64,000 nucleotides of DNA. Origin: Nesterenkonia sandarakina (GTDB lineage: Bacteria > Actinomycetota > Actinomycetes > Actinomycetales > Micrococcaceae). The DNA lies in contig NZ_PVTY01000009.1 of assembly GCF_003003175.1 (NCBI RefSeq), positions 1-64,000 of the forward strand, read 5' to 3'. The notes under the pieces are model-generated. The model did not search any database and had not been told where the DNA came from. It saw only the letters and a list, made by a program, of their open reading frames with translations. The translations under genes and the position numbers were made by a program. Position 1 is the first letter of the stretch. Every line of letters starts with the position of its first letter. This document shows, one piece after another, positions 7,194-16,577 of this stretch.

Positions 7194-8558
7194 TCAGGCG
7201 CGGACCTGGCCTTCGCCGCGCACGACCCACTTGGTGGTGGTCAGCTCCGCCATGCCCATGGGGCCTCGGGCGTGCATCTTCTGCGTGGAGATGCCGACCT
7301 CGGCACCGAGTCCGAACTGCCCGCCGTCGGTGAAGCGGGTGGAGGCGTTGACGATCACGGCGGCCGCGTCCACCTCGGCGACGAAGCGGTCGGCGTTGGT
7401 GACCGAGTCGGTGACGATGGCTTCGGTGTGGCCGGTGGAGAATCGGGTGATGTGGGCGATGGCGTCATCGAGTGAGTCCACCACTCCGACCGCGATCTCG
7501 AGATCGTGGTATTCGGTGGCGTAGTCGTCCTCGGTGACCTCGGTGACGGTGCCGAACTTCACCGGGTCCTCGGTGAGGCTCTCGGGCTGGGTGGCGGGCA
7601 GCCATTCCCGGGCGCGCGCGTCGACATGCAGGTTCACGCCGCTGCGCAGCAGCCCGCGCAGCACCTCCTGGCCGGCGTCGGCGGCGTCGGCGTGGAGCAG
7701 CAGCGTCTCGGCGGCGTTGCAGACGCTGGGTCGGGAGGTCTTCGCGTTGACCACGATGTTGCGTGCGGTCTCGGCGTCGGCGTGGGCGTCGATGTAGATG
7801 TGGACGTTGCCCTCACCGGTCTCGATGACCGGCACCCGGGAGTTCTGCACCACGTGCTGGATGAGCTCGTGGCCCCCGCGCGGGATCAGCACGTCCACGG
7901 ATCCACGCTGGGTCATCAGGGCGGTCGCGCCCTCACGTCCGAAGCCGTCGATGGACTGGACCGCGTCCACGGGCACCGCAGTGGTGCGCAGCGCCTCGCG
8001 GATGATCGCCAGCAACATCTCGTTGGTCTTCTGGGCGGCAGATCCACCGCGCAGGATGACGGCGTTGCCGGACTTCAGCCCGAGCGCGGCGATGTCCACG
8101 GTGACATTGGGGCGGGCCTCGTAGATGACGCCCATGACGCCGAGCGGAACGCTGACCTGGGTCAGGCGCAGCCCGTTGGGCAGGGTCCGGCCCTGCAGCA
8201 CTCGGCCGACCGGGTCGCTGAGACCCATGATCTCTTCGACGGCGGCGGCGAGAGCCTCGATGCGGTCCTCGCTGAGCGCCAGCCGGTCCAGCAGCGATCG
8301 GCTGAGACCCGCTTCACGGCCTCGGTCGAGGTCCTCCTGATTGGCCGCCGTGAGCGAGGCGACGGATTCGCGCAGGCCGAAGGCCACAGCGGCGAGCGTC
8401 CGGTCCTTGTGCTCGCGGTCAAGGCCGCGGAGCCCCCGGGAGGCTTCGCGGGCGCGCTCGGCGACCTTGCGGATGCCCTCGGCGACGTCCTCCGTGGAGG
8501 AGGTCTCGGTCGAGGCGTTCTCGGTCTGCTGGGTCTGCTGATCTTCTGCCATGCTCAC
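7194..8558 (-). CDS. proA: Glutamate-5-semialdehyde dehydrogenase (gamma-glutamyl phosphate reductase)
   Basis: It reduces gamma-glutamyl phosphate to glutamate-5-semialdehyde with NADPH, the second step of proline synthesis. The aldehyde-dehydrogenase-like fold is recognised from VPLGVMGVIYEARPNVT, SGNAVILRGGSAA and the catalytic-Cys region KTSRPSVCNAAETLL. The C-terminus holds FGLGAEVGISTQKMHARGPMG. A Ser/Thr/Gln-rich N-terminal extension of about 25 residues is not part of the usual domain. The start is either GTG at 8558, overlapping the proB stop by four bases, or ATG at 8552; translational coupling to proB is likely in both cases. Confidence 0.96.
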   Translation of the reverse strand: MSMAEDQQTQQTENASTETSSTEDVAEGIRKVAERAREASRGLRGLDREHKDRTLAAVAFGLRESVASLTAANQEDLDRGREAGLSRSLLDRLALSEDRIEALAAAVEEIMGLSDPVGRVLQGRTLPNGLRLTQVSVPLGVMGVIYEARPNVTVDIAALGLKSGNAVILRGGSAAQKTNEMLLAIIREALRTTAVPVDAVQSIDGFGREGATALMTQRGSVDVLIPRGGHELIQHVVQNSRVPVIETGEGNVHIYIDAHADAETARNIVVNAKTSRPSVCNAAETLLLHADAADAGQEVLRGLLRSGVNLHVDARAREWLPATQPESLTEDPVKFGTVTEVTEDDYATEYHDLEIAVGVVDSLDDAIAHITRFSTGHTEAIVTDSVTNADRFVAEVDAAAVIVNASTRFTDGGQFGLGAEVGISTQKMHARGPMGMAELTTTKWVVRGEGQVRA

Positions 8559-9709
8559 AGCCTAGTCTCGATGCGGACGATGTCATCTGCGTGAATCACT
8601 GCACGTTCATATTCCGGACCCAGGTCGGTGCCCAGCTCCGCGGTGGACCGGCCCAGCATCTGCGGAAGCTCGGTGGAGGAATACCCCACCAGTCCCCTGG
8701 CCCGGACGGCGCCTGCCCGGTCGATGATCTCCACCGGGTCGGAGGCTTCGAAGTCTCCGCTGAGCGAGAGGATCCCCGCCGGGAGCAGGGAACGGCGTCC
8801 CTCGACGACGGCGGCGACCGCCCCGTCGTCGATGCTCAGCTGACCCTTGGGGTGGGCGAGGTGCGCGATCCAGGCGGACCGGGCGCCGCGGCGTCGTCCA
8901 CGGGCTTCGAAGAAGGTGCCCACGTCTTCGCCGTGGAAGAGCCGGCGGGCGTTCGGTGCGGAGGTCAGCAGCGCTGGGATGCCGCTGGAGGCGACGATCT
9001 GCGCGGCTTCGACCTTGGTCACCATGCCCCCGGTGCCGACCCCGGCCTTGCCGCGGCGGCCCAGGGTCACCCCGGTGAGGTCCTCCGGGCCGGAGACGTG
9101 GGAGACCGGTGAGCCGCCCTTCTCCGGGGGGCCGTCGTAGAGCGCGTCCACGTCGGAGAGCAGGATCAGCGCGTCGGCGCGCAGCAGGTTCGCGGTCAGC
9201 GCCGCGAGCCGGTCGTTGTCGCCGAACCGGATCTCATGGGTGGCCACCGCGTCGTTCTCGTTGACCACGGGGACCGCACCGAGGCTGAGCAGCTTCTCCA
9301 GGGTGCGCAGCGCGTTGGTGTACTGGGTGCGCCGCATCAGGTCCTCCACGGTCAGCAGCACCTGCGAGACCGTGGTCCGGTACTGCGCGAAGGCCCGGGT
9401 GTAGTGCGCCAGCAGCAGCCCCTGGCCGACGGCGGCCGCGGCCTGCTGGGTGGCGAGGTCGGCCGGGCGGGTGCCCAGACCCAGCGGCGCGAGCCCGGCG
9501 GCGATCGCGCCGGAGGAGACCAGCACGACCTCGGTGCCGCGGTCGCGCAGCACCTGCAGGTCAGCGACCAGCCGGTTCAGCGCATCCACGGAGATCCCCC
9601 CGTCAAGGGTGGTCAGCGAGGAGGACCCGATCTTCACCACCACGCGCCTGGCGTTGACCAGATCGGCGCGAGAGGTGACCATCGACTCGGTCAGCCGCGG
9701 CGTGCTCAT
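8555..9709 (-). CDS. proB: Glutamate 5-kinase
   Basis: It phosphorylates glutamate at the gamma carboxyl, the first and feedback-inhibited step of proline synthesis. The amino-acid kinase domain shows [11 protein letters not shown] near residue 25, [21 protein letters not shown] and [14 protein letters not shown]-terminal PUA domain of about 100 residues (ending [13 protein letters not shown]) is present, as in the longer bacterial form. The ATG at 9709 overlaps the obgE stop (ATGA) and its own stop overlaps the proA start, so obgE, proB and proA form a tightly coupled run. Confidence 0.96.
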   Translation of the reverse strand: MSTPRLTESMVTSRADLVNARRVVVKIGSSSLTTLDGGISVDALNRLVADLQVLRDRGTEVVLVSSGAIAAGLAPLGLGTRPADLATQQAAAAVGQGLLLAHYTRAFAQYRTTVSQVLLTVEDLMRRTQYTNALRTLEKLLSLGAVPVVNENDAVATHEIRFGDNDRLAALTANLLRADALILLSDVDALYDGPPEKGGSPVSHVSGPEDLTGVTLGRRGKAGVGTGGMVTKVEAAQIVASSGIPALLTSAPNARRLFHGEDVGTFFEARGRRRGARSAWIAHLAHPKGQLSIDDGAVAAVVEGRRSLLPAGILSLSGDFEASDPVEIIDRAGAVRARGLVGYSSTELPQMLGRSTAELGTDLGPEYERAVIHADDIVRIETRL

Positions 9710-11376
9710 GGCCGGTCGGCCTCCGCCTCATCGGTGCCGAAGCCCTCGTCCTGCAGATCATCAGGGTTGCCGTGCGGGTAGAAGATCTCCACGCCGTCCT
9801 CGTCGGTGACGCTGGTGGGCGCCCCGTCGTCCTTGCGCTTGGTCGGCACGCCGTTCTGGGTGCGGTACTCCACATCCATCTCGGCGCGGGTGGCGACCTT
9901 CGCGGCGCGGCGGTCGGCCTGCTCCTGCTTCTTCTCCGCGCGGGTGGGGCGGGAGTGGTCGTCCAGGCGCAGGTCGGTGCCACGAGGACCGCCGAGGTGC
10001 TCGGCGCCGGCGGCCATCGTGGGCTCCCAGTCGAAGACCACGCCGTCCTCCTCGGAGCCGATGACCACGGCCTCGCCCGGCTTGGCGCCCTGCTTGAAGA
10101 GCTCGTCCTCGATGCCCACGGCGACGAGCCGGTCGGCGAGGTAGCCCACCGCTTCGTCGTTGCCGAAGTCGGTCTGCAGGATCCAACGCTCGGGCTTGTC
10201 TCCGCGCACGCGCCAGAGCGGCTCGCCGCCCTTGGACTCGGCGGTGACGGTGAACTGCTTGCGGTTGACCGAGCGGGGCCGCACGGTGACCGGCACCGGA
10301 GCCGGCTCGATCTCGCGCTGGGCGCGGGCCTCGAGGACCAGTTCGGCCATGGCGAAGCCGAGGTCGCGCAGTCCGTCGCGGTTCAGCGCAGAGACGTCGA
10401 AGACCCGATAGCCGCGGTCGGTGAGGTCGGCGCGGACCATCTCGGCCATCGCGGCGCCGTCGGGCAGGTCGGTCTTGTTCAGCGCGATCAGGCGGGGCCG
10501 CTCGTTGAGCGGGACGGCGTTGGAGGAGTTGTCCTCGGTGCCGCCGGCTCCTTCGACCTTGTCCGGCGCGTAGGCCGCGAGCTCGGCCTCGATGGCGTCG
10601 AGATCACCGAGCGGATCGCGGTCGCTCTCCAGCGAGGCGCAGTCGAGCACATGCACCAGGGCGGCGCAGCGCTCCACGTGGCGCAGGAACTCGTGGCCCA
10701 GACCCTTGCCCTCGGCGGCGCCGGGGATGAGCCCGGGCACATCGGCGACGGTGAAGCGGGTGTCGCCGGCTTCGACGACGCCCAGGTTGGGCACCAGGGT
10801 CGTGAAGGGGTAGTCAGCGATCTTGGGCCGCGCGGCGCTCATCGCGGCGATCAGGCTGGACTTGCCGGCGGAGGGGAAGCCGACCAGGGCGATGTCCGCG
10901 ACGGACTTCAGCTCCAGGACGATGTCATTGGCCTCGCCGGGGGTGCCCAGCAGCGCGAAGCCGGGGGCCTTGCGCTTCTTCGAGGCGAGCGAGGCATTGC
11001 CGAGGCCGCCCTGTCCGCCCTCGGAGACGGTGTAGCGGGCGCCGGGCTCGACCAGGTCGGCCAGGACGCGGCCGTCGCGGTCCTTGACCACGGTGCCCTC
11101 GGGGACGGGCAGCTCGAGCACGGGGCCGCGGGTGCCGTGGCGGAGATCGCCCTGACCCACTCCCCCGTTCTCGCCGTGCCGGTGGGGCCGGTGGTGGTAT
11201 TCCAGCAGCGTGGTGGTCTGCGGGTCGACCACGAGGACCACGGAACCGCCGTCACCGCCGTTGCCGCCGTCGGGCCCGCCGAGGGGCTTGAACTTCTCGC
11301 GGTGCACGGAGACGCAGCCGTGGCCACCGTTACCGCCCGTGGTGTGGAGGACCACTCGGTCGACGAAATGTGCCAT
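9706..11376 (-). CDS. obgE: Obg-family ribosome-assembly GTPase
   Basis: It is a GTP-binding protein that assists late assembly of the 50S subunit and is tied to stringent control. Domains in order: Gly-rich Obg fold (1-160, [22 protein letters not shown]), G domain (G1 GFPSAGKS at 166-173, G3 DVPG at 212-215, G4 NKTD near 300), OCT domain, and a charged C-terminal extension of about 100 residues ending [13 protein letters not shown]-like acidic sequence typical of actinobacterial Obg. AAGGAGT precedes the ATG. It follows rplU and rpmA, the nearly universal order, but a strong hairpin separates it from rpmA. Confidence 0.97.
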   Translation of the reverse strand: MAHFVDRVVLHTTGGNGGHGCVSVHREKFKPLGGPDGGNGGDGGSVVLVVDPQTTTLLEYHHRPHRHGENGGVGQGDLRHGTRGPVLELPVPEGTVVKDRDGRVLADLVEPGARYTVSEGGQGGLGNASLASKKRKAPGFALLGTPGEANDIVLELKSVADIALVGFPSAGKSSLIAAMSAARPKIADYPFTTLVPNLGVVEAGDTRFTVADVPGLIPGAAEGKGLGHEFLRHVERCAALVHVLDCASLESDRDPLGDLDAIEAELAAYAPDKVEGAGGTEDNSSNAVPLNERPRLIALNKTDLPDGAAMAEMVRADLTDRGYRVFDVSALNRDGLRDLGFAMAELVLEARAQREIEPAPVPVTVRPRSVNRKQFTVTAESKGGEPLWRVRGDKPERWILQTDFGNDEAVGYLADRLVAVGIEDELFKQGAKPGEAVVIGSEEDGVVFDWEPTMAAGAEHLGGPRGTDLRLDDHSRPTRAEKKQEQADRRAAKVATRAEMDVEYRTQNGVPTKRKDDGAPTSVTDEDGVEIFYPHGNPDDLQDEGFGTDEAEADRP

Positions 11377-11414
11377 GGCTGGAGACTCCTTGAAGAATAT
11401 TCTGACTTAAGACA

Positions 11415-11453
11415 AGTCGAGGGTGGGCCCATCAAGTGGGCCCACCCTCGACT
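11415..11453 (-). terminator. Strong hairpin between rpmA and obgE
   Basis: A perfect 17-bp inverted repeat (11415-11431 with 11437-11453) has a 5-base loop. It lies 30 bases after the rpmA stop and 38 bases before the obgE start. No long T run follows on the minus strand, so it may be a partial terminator or an RNA-processing stem that lowers obgE expression relative to the ribosomal genes. Confidence 0.65.
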
Positions 11454-11483
11454 TTACGTGCGAAACGTCTGTGCAGGCCTGGA

Positions 11484-11738
11484 TCAGGCTGCTGGGACGA
11501 TGTTGACGACCTTCCGACCGCGACGGCTGCCGAACTCGACGGCGCCTTCTGCCAGTGCGAAGAGGGTGTCATCGCCACCGCGTCCGACGTTGACGCCGGG
11601 GTGGAACTTGGTGCCGCGCTGGCGGATCAGGATCTCACCAGCGGAGACGTTCTGGCCGCCGAAGCGCTTCACGCCCAGGTACTGTGCGTTGGAATCGCGG
11701 CCGTTGCGAGTCGAGCTCGCACCTTTTTTATGTGCCAT
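11484..11738 (-). CDS. rpmA: 50S ribosomal protein L27
   Basis: It is a small basic protein near the peptidyl transferase centre. The sequence begins [20 protein letters not shown], the conserved N-terminus that reaches the active site, and continues with LGVKRFGGQ and [10 protein letters not shown]. At 84 residues it is full length, with no N-terminal extension of the kind cleaved in Firmicutes. It is 52 bases downstream of rplU. Confidence 0.98.
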   Translation of the reverse strand: MAHKKGASSTRNGRDSNAQYLGVKRFGGQNVSAGEILIRQRGTKFHPGVNVGRGGDDTLFALAEGAVEFGSRRGRKVVNIVPAA

Positions 11739-11790
11739 TGGGTCTGCCTACCTCTCGGGAAGAACGGGGAATCTGCGAACCTTGATCGCC

Positions 11791-12099
11791 TCAGGCGATC
11801 GAGGTCACCTTGATGCGGGTGAGCTCAGAACGGTGACCCTGGCGCTTGCGGTAGCCGGTCTTGTTCTTGAACTTCTCAATGACGATCTTCTTACCGCGCA
11901 GGTTCTCCAGGACCTCGGCCTCAACCGTGATCTTGGCGAGCTCATCTGCTGCGGTAGTGACCTTGTCCCCGTCCACCAGCATCACTGCCGGCAGCTTAAT
12001 GGTGCTGCCTGCCGCGCCCGGAAGACGGTCAACGGTCACAAGGTCTCCGACGGAAACCTTTTCCTGGCGGCCGCCAGCGCGGACAATCGCGTACACCAC
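11791..12099 (-). CDS. rplU: 50S ribosomal protein L21
   Basis: It binds 23S rRNA in the large subunit. The protein shows [17 protein letters not shown] at the N-terminus and [21 protein letters not shown] at the C-terminus. The GTG at 12099 gives [10 protein letters not shown], the standard start and a family length of 102 residues; the longer frame from 12126 adds nine unconserved residues and is not used. AGAAGTGAG is upstream. It leads the rplU-rpmA-obgE run. Confidence 0.96.
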   Translation of the reverse strand: MVYAIVRAGGRQEKVSVGDLVTVDRLPGAAGSTIKLPAVMLVDGDKVTTAADELAKITVEAEVLENLRGKKIVIEKFKNKTGYRKRQGHRSELTRIKVTSIA

Positions 12100-12200
12100 T
12101 TGGGACTCACTTCTCTCGATGATCATTACGGACTAAACCAATCGCGCATGTATACGGTGAATCCTCCTCACGGGAGATTCCCGCCGATCTGCGCGGAAGA

Positions 12201-12230
12201 CATGTTGGTGCCTATAACACCAAGGGTCAA
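12201..12230 (-). promoter_or_regulatory. Possible rplU promoter and leader
   Basis: On the minus strand TTGACC (12230-12225) is followed about 17 bases later by CAACAT. A short inverted repeat, CTTGGTG/CACCAA, overlaps this stretch and could be an operator or leader hairpin. The leader before rplU would be about 100 bases long. Confidence 0.3.
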
Positions 12231-12261
12231 CCTTACGCGAGGACCCCTGGTACAGCAAGTT

Positions 12262-12302
12262 GGCCGAACCCGCTCCCCCGGCGGGGGTGACGGGCTCGGC
12301 CA
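12262..12302 (-). terminator. Terminator after the ribonuclease E/G gene
   Basis: A GC-rich imperfect hairpin (GGCCGA...TCGGCC, with an inner TCCCCC/GGGGG stem) begins 6 bases beyond the stop at 12308. It has no T run, as is common in high-GC actinobacteria. Confidence 0.65.
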
Positions 12303-12307
12303 GCCGG

Positions 12308-15300
12308 CTACTCGGGGCGGACGATCTCCTCGGCCTTGACCCCTACGCCGAACATCACCGGCTCGCTCGCCGGCTTCTTCGTGCGCGTCTCGCCAGCGCC
12401 CTGCTCGGCCTGGGCCGAGGAGAAGGTCTTGCCTTCTGGCTTCTGCGCCGCGGCGATCTGCTGAACCTCACCGGAGGCGCCCTGGACGGATCCAGCGGCA
12501 CGACGACGGCGACGGGTCGGTGCCGGGCTGCGCGGTTCACGCGAGTCCAGCGCCTGGCCCAGGGTGTCCAGTGAGGCCTGCTTGTCCTGGCCTGAAGCGC
12601 CCGCCGAGGACGGTGCTTTCTGCTCGCGCTTCTCGGCGCGTGGCAGCGGCACCTCCTCGCCGCCGATGGTGAGCACCTGCTCGGCGGGGGCACCGGCCGG
12701 AGCCGTCGCGTCGGATGTGCCGGACCCCTGCTTGGCAGAGCTCGAACCTGAGCCCGAGTTGCCGGCCGAGCCGGCGGTCTCGGTCTGGCCTTTAGTGCTC
12801 TGGGCTGTGCCCTGAGCCGCGTTCTGACCCGCGCTGCCGGCGGGCTGGCTGGCGCTGCGGCGGCCTCGACGGCGTGCCGGGCGTGACCCTGAGCCGGAGC
12901 CGGACCCGGTGGCGGCGCCCGCCTGGGCGTCCTCGCGGGAGCTGTCGCCGTCGTCGTCCCGCGCGGTGCCCTGGGCAGTGTCGCCGCTGGCGGAGCGCTG
13001 CTCCTCCTCGGCGTGCTTCGACGCGGTGGCGGCTGCGACCTGGGCGAGAGCCTGGCGAGCCTTCTCCTGGCGCTCCTTCTCCTCGGCGCTGACCTCGGGG
13101 GTGGACTGCTGGGAGTCGTTCTCGTCCTCGGGGCGCCGACCCTTGGCCTTGCTGCGGCGCTTCTTCGGCGCCCGGGCCTTCTGCGGGTCGCCGTGGGAGG
13201 TGAAGGAGGCGCCGTGCTCGATCGGCTCGGCGTGGGTGATCACGCCGCGTCCGGCACAGTGCTCGCAGTCCTCCGAGAAGACCTCGAGCAGGCCGGTGCC
13301 CATCCGCTTACGGGTCATCTGGATCAGACCCAGCGAGGTGACCTCGGCGACCTGGTGCTTGGTGCGGTCACGCCCCAGGCACTCGACCAGCCGGCGCAGC
13401 ACCAGATCCCGGTTGACCTCGAGGACCATGTCGATGAAGTCGACCACGATGATGCCGCCGATGTCGCGCAGCCGCAGCTGCCGGACGAGCTCCTCGGCGG
13501 CCTCGAGGTTGTTCTTGGTGACGGTCTCCTCGAGGTTGCCGCCCGAGCCGACGAACTTGCCGGTGTTGACGTCGACCACGGTCATGGCCTCGGTGCGGTC
13601 GAAGACCAGCGAGCCGCCGGAGGGCAGGTTGACCTTGCGCTCCAGCGCCTTGTTCAGCTGCTCGTCGATCCGGTGGTGGGAGAAGATGTCGTTGGTCTGC
13701 TGCTCCTCCGGGATCCACTGCTGGAGCCGGTCGAGCAGGTGCGGCGCCACGTAGGTGACATAGGCCTCGATGTTGTCCCAGGTCTCTTCGCCCTGGACCT
13801 CCATGGAGGAGAAGTCTTCGTTGAAGACGTCGCGGACCACCTTGATGGTCAGGTCAGGTTCGGCGTAGAAGAGCTCGGGGGCGAGCACCTTCTTGTCATC
13901 GGACTGGCGCTGGATCTGGGCCCAGAGCGCACGCAGCCGGTTGATGTCGTTGGTCAGCTCCTCCTCGGAGGCGCCCTCCGCGGCGGTGCGCACGATCACG
14001 CCGGCGTTGTCCGGCATGTGGTCCTTCAGGACCTTCTTGAGCCGGGCGCGCTCGGTGTCGGGCAGCTTCCGCGAGATGCCGGTCATGGAACCGCCGGGGA
14101 CGAAGACCAGGTAGCGCCCGGGAAGCGAGATCTGGCTGGTCAGCCGGGCTCCCTTGTGTCCGACCGGGTCCTTGGTGACCTGGACGAGCACGGAGTCCCC
14201 GGATTTCAGGGCGTTCTCGATCTTGCGCGGACCACCGCCGAGACGGGATGCGGCCCAGTCGACCTCACCGGCGTAGAGCACGGCGTTGCGGCCGCGACCG
14301 ATGTCCACGAACGCGGCCTCCATGGAGGGCAGCACGTTCTGGACCTTGCCGAGGTAGACGTTGCCGATCAGCGAATCCTGGGTGGTGTGCGAGACGTAGT
14401 GCTCGGCGAGCACGCCGTCTTCGAGCACGCCGATCTGGATCCGCTCGCCGCGCTGGCGCACGATCATCTTGCGGTCCACAGATTCACGGCGGGCCAGGAA
14501 CTCGGCCTCGGTGATGACCTGGCGGCGGCGACCGGTGTCCCGGGAGGACCGACGGCGCTGGCGCTTGGCCTCGAGCCGGGTGGAGCCCTTGAGCCCGGTG
14601 ACCTTGTCCGAGACCGGGGCCTCGGCGGATTCGCGCGGGGCGCGCACCCGAGTGACCGTGTGGGCGTCGTCCTCGTTGGACTCGACCTCGAGATCGGCGC
14701 TGCCGCGACGACGACGGCGGCGCTTGCGGATCACCGGCTCGTCATCATCGGCGGAGCTGGACCGGCGCTCGGCGCGGTTCTCCGAGTTGGATCCGTTCTT
14801 CGCCGAGGCGCTGGAGTCGGCGTCCTCGGAGTCATCGTTCTTGGAGTCAGCGTTTCGGGAGTCTCCGTTCCCGCCGGAGGACTGGGAGTCAGAGGACCCG
14901 GAATCGCCGTCCTGGGAGTCATCGGAGCTGCGGTTCTTGTTCCGCCCGCCGCGCCGACGCTTCCGGCGCGAGCGACGGCCCGGGCCGTCACCGTCCTGGT
15001 CATCCTCGGACTGTGAGTCCCAACCCTGGGAATCCTCGTCTTCGGCATCCTGATCACCGAAGCTGCCGCCATCGGAGTCGCTGCTCCGGGTGTCGCTGTT
15101 CCGGGAGTCGCTGTTCTGCGTGTCGGAGCCTGCCGCGTCGCCCTTGGACGGGCTGCCGGCGGCGGAGCCGCTGCGCCGCGAACCGCGACGTCGCGATCCG
15201 GACTCGGGCTCGTCGTCGTTCTGATCAGCAGAGTCGTCGGTGTCGGCGCTGCGACGCTTCGACGGCGTCCGGGCCTTCACGGTGGCCAGATCCGGCGCCT

Positions 15301-15493
15301 GGAAGAGGACGCTCACGGCGTCGTCCTGGACGGCTGCCCGGGGGGCCTCTGCATCTTTGGCGTCGGGCTGTTTGGCATCAGCGTCGCCGCGGGAGGGCTC
15401 GGAGCTCTCCTTCGACGGCTGCGGAGCACTGAACGGATTGAAGATGTCGTTGCTGCCCGCGGCGTCGTCTTCGGGGGTCTCGGGGTGGGACAT
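12308..15493 (-). CDS. rne: Ribonuclease E/G family endoribonuclease
   Basis: It is a single-strand endoribonuclease for rRNA processing and mRNA decay. In the 1061-aa protein a disordered N-terminal third holds Ser/Asp repeats (DSRNSDTRSSDSDGG) between basic blocks. The catalytic core follows: S1 domain (GNVYLGKVQNVLPSMEAAFVDIG), DNase-I-like region with DVNTGKFVGSGG, and the zinc-link CEHCAGRG. An Ala/Gln/Ser-rich disordered C-terminal tail ends in basic RRRRR and KPEG patches. This N-extension plus C-tail layout is typical of actinobacterial RNase E. The ATG at 15493 (MSHPETPEDD) has AGGAG 10 bases upstream; the longer frame to 15616 lacks support. Confidence 0.93.
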   Translation of the reverse strand: MSHPETPEDDAAGSNDIFNPFSAPQPSKESSEPSRGDADAKQPDAKDAEAPRAAVQDDAVSVLFQAPDLATVKARTPSKRRSADTDDSADQNDDEPESGSRRRGSRRSGSAAGSPSKGDAAGSDTQNSDSRNSDTRSSDSDGGSFGDQDAEDEDSQGWDSQSEDDQDGDGPGRRSRRKRRRGGRNKNRSSDDSQDGDSGSSDSQSSGGNGDSRNADSKNDDSEDADSSASAKNGSNSENRAERRSSSADDDEPVIRKRRRRRRGSADLEVESNEDDAHTVTRVRAPRESAEAPVSDKVTGLKGSTRLEAKRQRRRSSRDTGRRRQVITEAEFLARRESVDRKMIVRQRGERIQIGVLEDGVLAEHYVSHTTQDSLIGNVYLGKVQNVLPSMEAAFVDIGRGRNAVLYAGEVDWAASRLGGGPRKIENALKSGDSVLVQVTKDPVGHKGARLTSQISLPGRYLVFVPGGSMTGISRKLPDTERARLKKVLKDHMPDNAGVIVRTAAEGASEEELTNDINRLRALWAQIQRQSDDKKVLAPELFYAEPDLTIKVVRDVFNEDFSSMEVQGEETWDNIEAYVTYVAPHLLDRLQQWIPEEQQTNDIFSHHRIDEQLNKALERKVNLPSGGSLVFDRTEAMTVVDVNTGKFVGSGGNLEETVTKNNLEAAEELVRQLRLRDIGGIIVVDFIDMVLEVNRDLVLRRLVECLGRDRTKHQVAEVTSLGLIQMTRKRMGTGLLEVFSEDCEHCAGRGVITHAEPIEHGASFTSHGDPQKARAPKKRRSKAKGRRPEDENDSQQSTPEVSAEEKERQEKARQALAQVAAATASKHAEEEQRSASGDTAQGTARDDDGDSSREDAQAGAATGSGSGSGSRPARRRGRRSASQPAGSAGQNAAQGTAQSTKGQTETAGSAGNSGSGSSSAKQGSGTSDATAPAGAPAEQVLTIGGEEVPLPRAEKREQKAPSSAGASGQDKQASLDTLGQALDSREPRSPAPTRRRRRAAGSVQGASGEVQQIAAAQKPEGKTFSSAQAEQGAGETRTKKPASEPVMFGVGVKAEEIVRPE

Positions 15494-15866
15494 TATGGAA
15501 TTGCTCCTGACCGCTCCCACGGTGCCACACTCACCGCGTCTGCGGCTCTGCTTAGGTGGATTCAGCCGGTCGCGTTGACCCTGGCTCTCACAAAGGGTGC
15601 GACCTGCTCGTTCCACGTATTGGTGTTTGTCTTAAACCTATGTTCCAAGCTCCACCGGCTTTCCGGGCGCTGCTCCGATGCTTCTCGGAGCGCGCTCTGC
15701 GCGGCCTTCCAGTGGATGCTCATCGCTCCCCTGTCCTCATGCTGTGAACGTTTCTCACGGCGGCGTCTCTGAGGCTGGGGTGACGTCATGCAAGCCTTCT
15801 CGGTCTGCGGGTGTGGTCCGCTCGCCGATGCAACTCAGTATCGCATACCCCTCCAGTTATCTTGCG
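15494..15866. other. rne upstream region (long 5' untranslated stretch)
   Basis: No supported gene lies in these 373 bases. A stem GCTCCGA/TCGGAGC with a 6-base loop is at 15672-15691, followed by GC-rich repeats (GCGCGCTCTGCGCGGCC). RNase E is often autoregulated through its own 5' untranslated region, so this stretch may be the regulatory leader of rne; that role is inferred only from position and structure. Confidence 0.35.
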
Positions 15867-15872
15867 TAGAAT
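15867..15872 (+). promoter_or_regulatory. Leaderless -10 box for the VKOR gene
   Basis: TAGAAT is followed by exactly six bases and the ATG at 15879, with no Shine-Dalgarno motif. The spacing predicts transcription starting at the start codon. Confidence 0.55.
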
Positions 15873-15878
15873 CCCCGC

Positions 15879-16490
15879 ATGGCCCTACACCCAACTGATC
15901 AGCTGATTCGCCCCCGCGTCGCCTCCACGCGATCGGTGGGACTCTGGCTGCTGCTGACCTCCGTGATCGGCGCGGTGGCCAGCGGACTGCTCATGTATGA
16001 GCGCATCCAGCTCTGGCAGGACGCTGACTACACCACGGCCTGTGACATCAACCCATGGGTCTCCTGCGGGCTCGTGATGGACTCCTGGCAGGCGTCGAGC
16101 TTCGGCTTCCCGAACATCTTCTTGGGCGTCATCGGGTTCCCGATGGCGATCCTGGTCGCAGTGACCATCCTGGGCCGGGTGCAGCTGCCGCGCTGGTACT
16201 GGCTGGGACTGCAGGCCGGCGTCACCTTCGCACTGGCCTTCTGCATCTGGCTGTGGTCCCAGGCGGTGTTCGTCATCGGCGCGCTCTGCCCCTACTGCAT
16301 GGTCGTGTGGGCGGCGGTCATCCCGATGTTCGTCATCGTCACGGCTCGCAACATCGCCACCGGCGCGCTGCCGGCCGGTCCCGGGCTGCAGAAGTTCTCT
16401 GCTGACTGGTGGTGGGTGTTCATCGTGCTGATCTACCTGGTGGTGCTGGGCAGCATCATCGTGCAGTTCCCTCAGGCCTTCACCGGCTGA
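15879..16490 (+). CDS. Vitamin K epoxide reductase (VKOR) family membrane oxidoreductase
   Basis: It re-oxidises a periplasmic-type disulfide-forming partner (DsbA-like) by passing electrons to menaquinone, and so supports disulfide bond formation in exported proteins. The 203-aa protein has five membrane helices. The loop cysteines are Cys55 and Cys63 in CDINPWVSCG, and the active pair is CPYC at 137-140. FGFPNIFLGVIGF between them is typical. No thioredoxin domain is fused. No ribosome binding site is present; a TAGAAT box six bases upstream suggests a leaderless transcript. It is read away from rne. Confidence 0.93.
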   Translation: MALHPTDQLIRPRVASTRSVGLWLLLTSVIGAVASGLLMYERIQLWQDADYTTACDINPWVSCGLVMDSWQASSFGFPNIFLGVIGFPMAILVAVTILGRVQLPRWYWLGLQAGVTFALAFCIWLWSQAVFVIGALCPYCMVVWAAVIPMFVIVTARNIATGALPAGPGLQKFSADWWWVFIVLIYLVVLGSIIVQFPQAFTG

Positions 16491-16577
16491 GGCGCCGACC
16501 GGCCCTCCTGAGATATCGTGGAAACCGGCGTGCAAGACTCGCCGAACGTGTGACCTGCAGATATTTAGGAGCTGGCA

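Noticed and set aside
9772-12339. 855-aa open frame on the + strand across obgE, rpmA and rplU
   Set aside because: It is antisense to three well-conserved genes and its peptide is a Gly/Val/Asp-rich mirror typical of high-GC shadows.
13013-15016. 667-aa + strand open frame over rne
   Set aside because: Antisense to the conserved RNase E core and its low-complexity ends; no family sequence in its translation.
15562-15789. 75-aa minus-strand open frame before rne
   Set aside because: No ribosome binding site and no recognisable sequence; the stretch is better explained as the rne leader.
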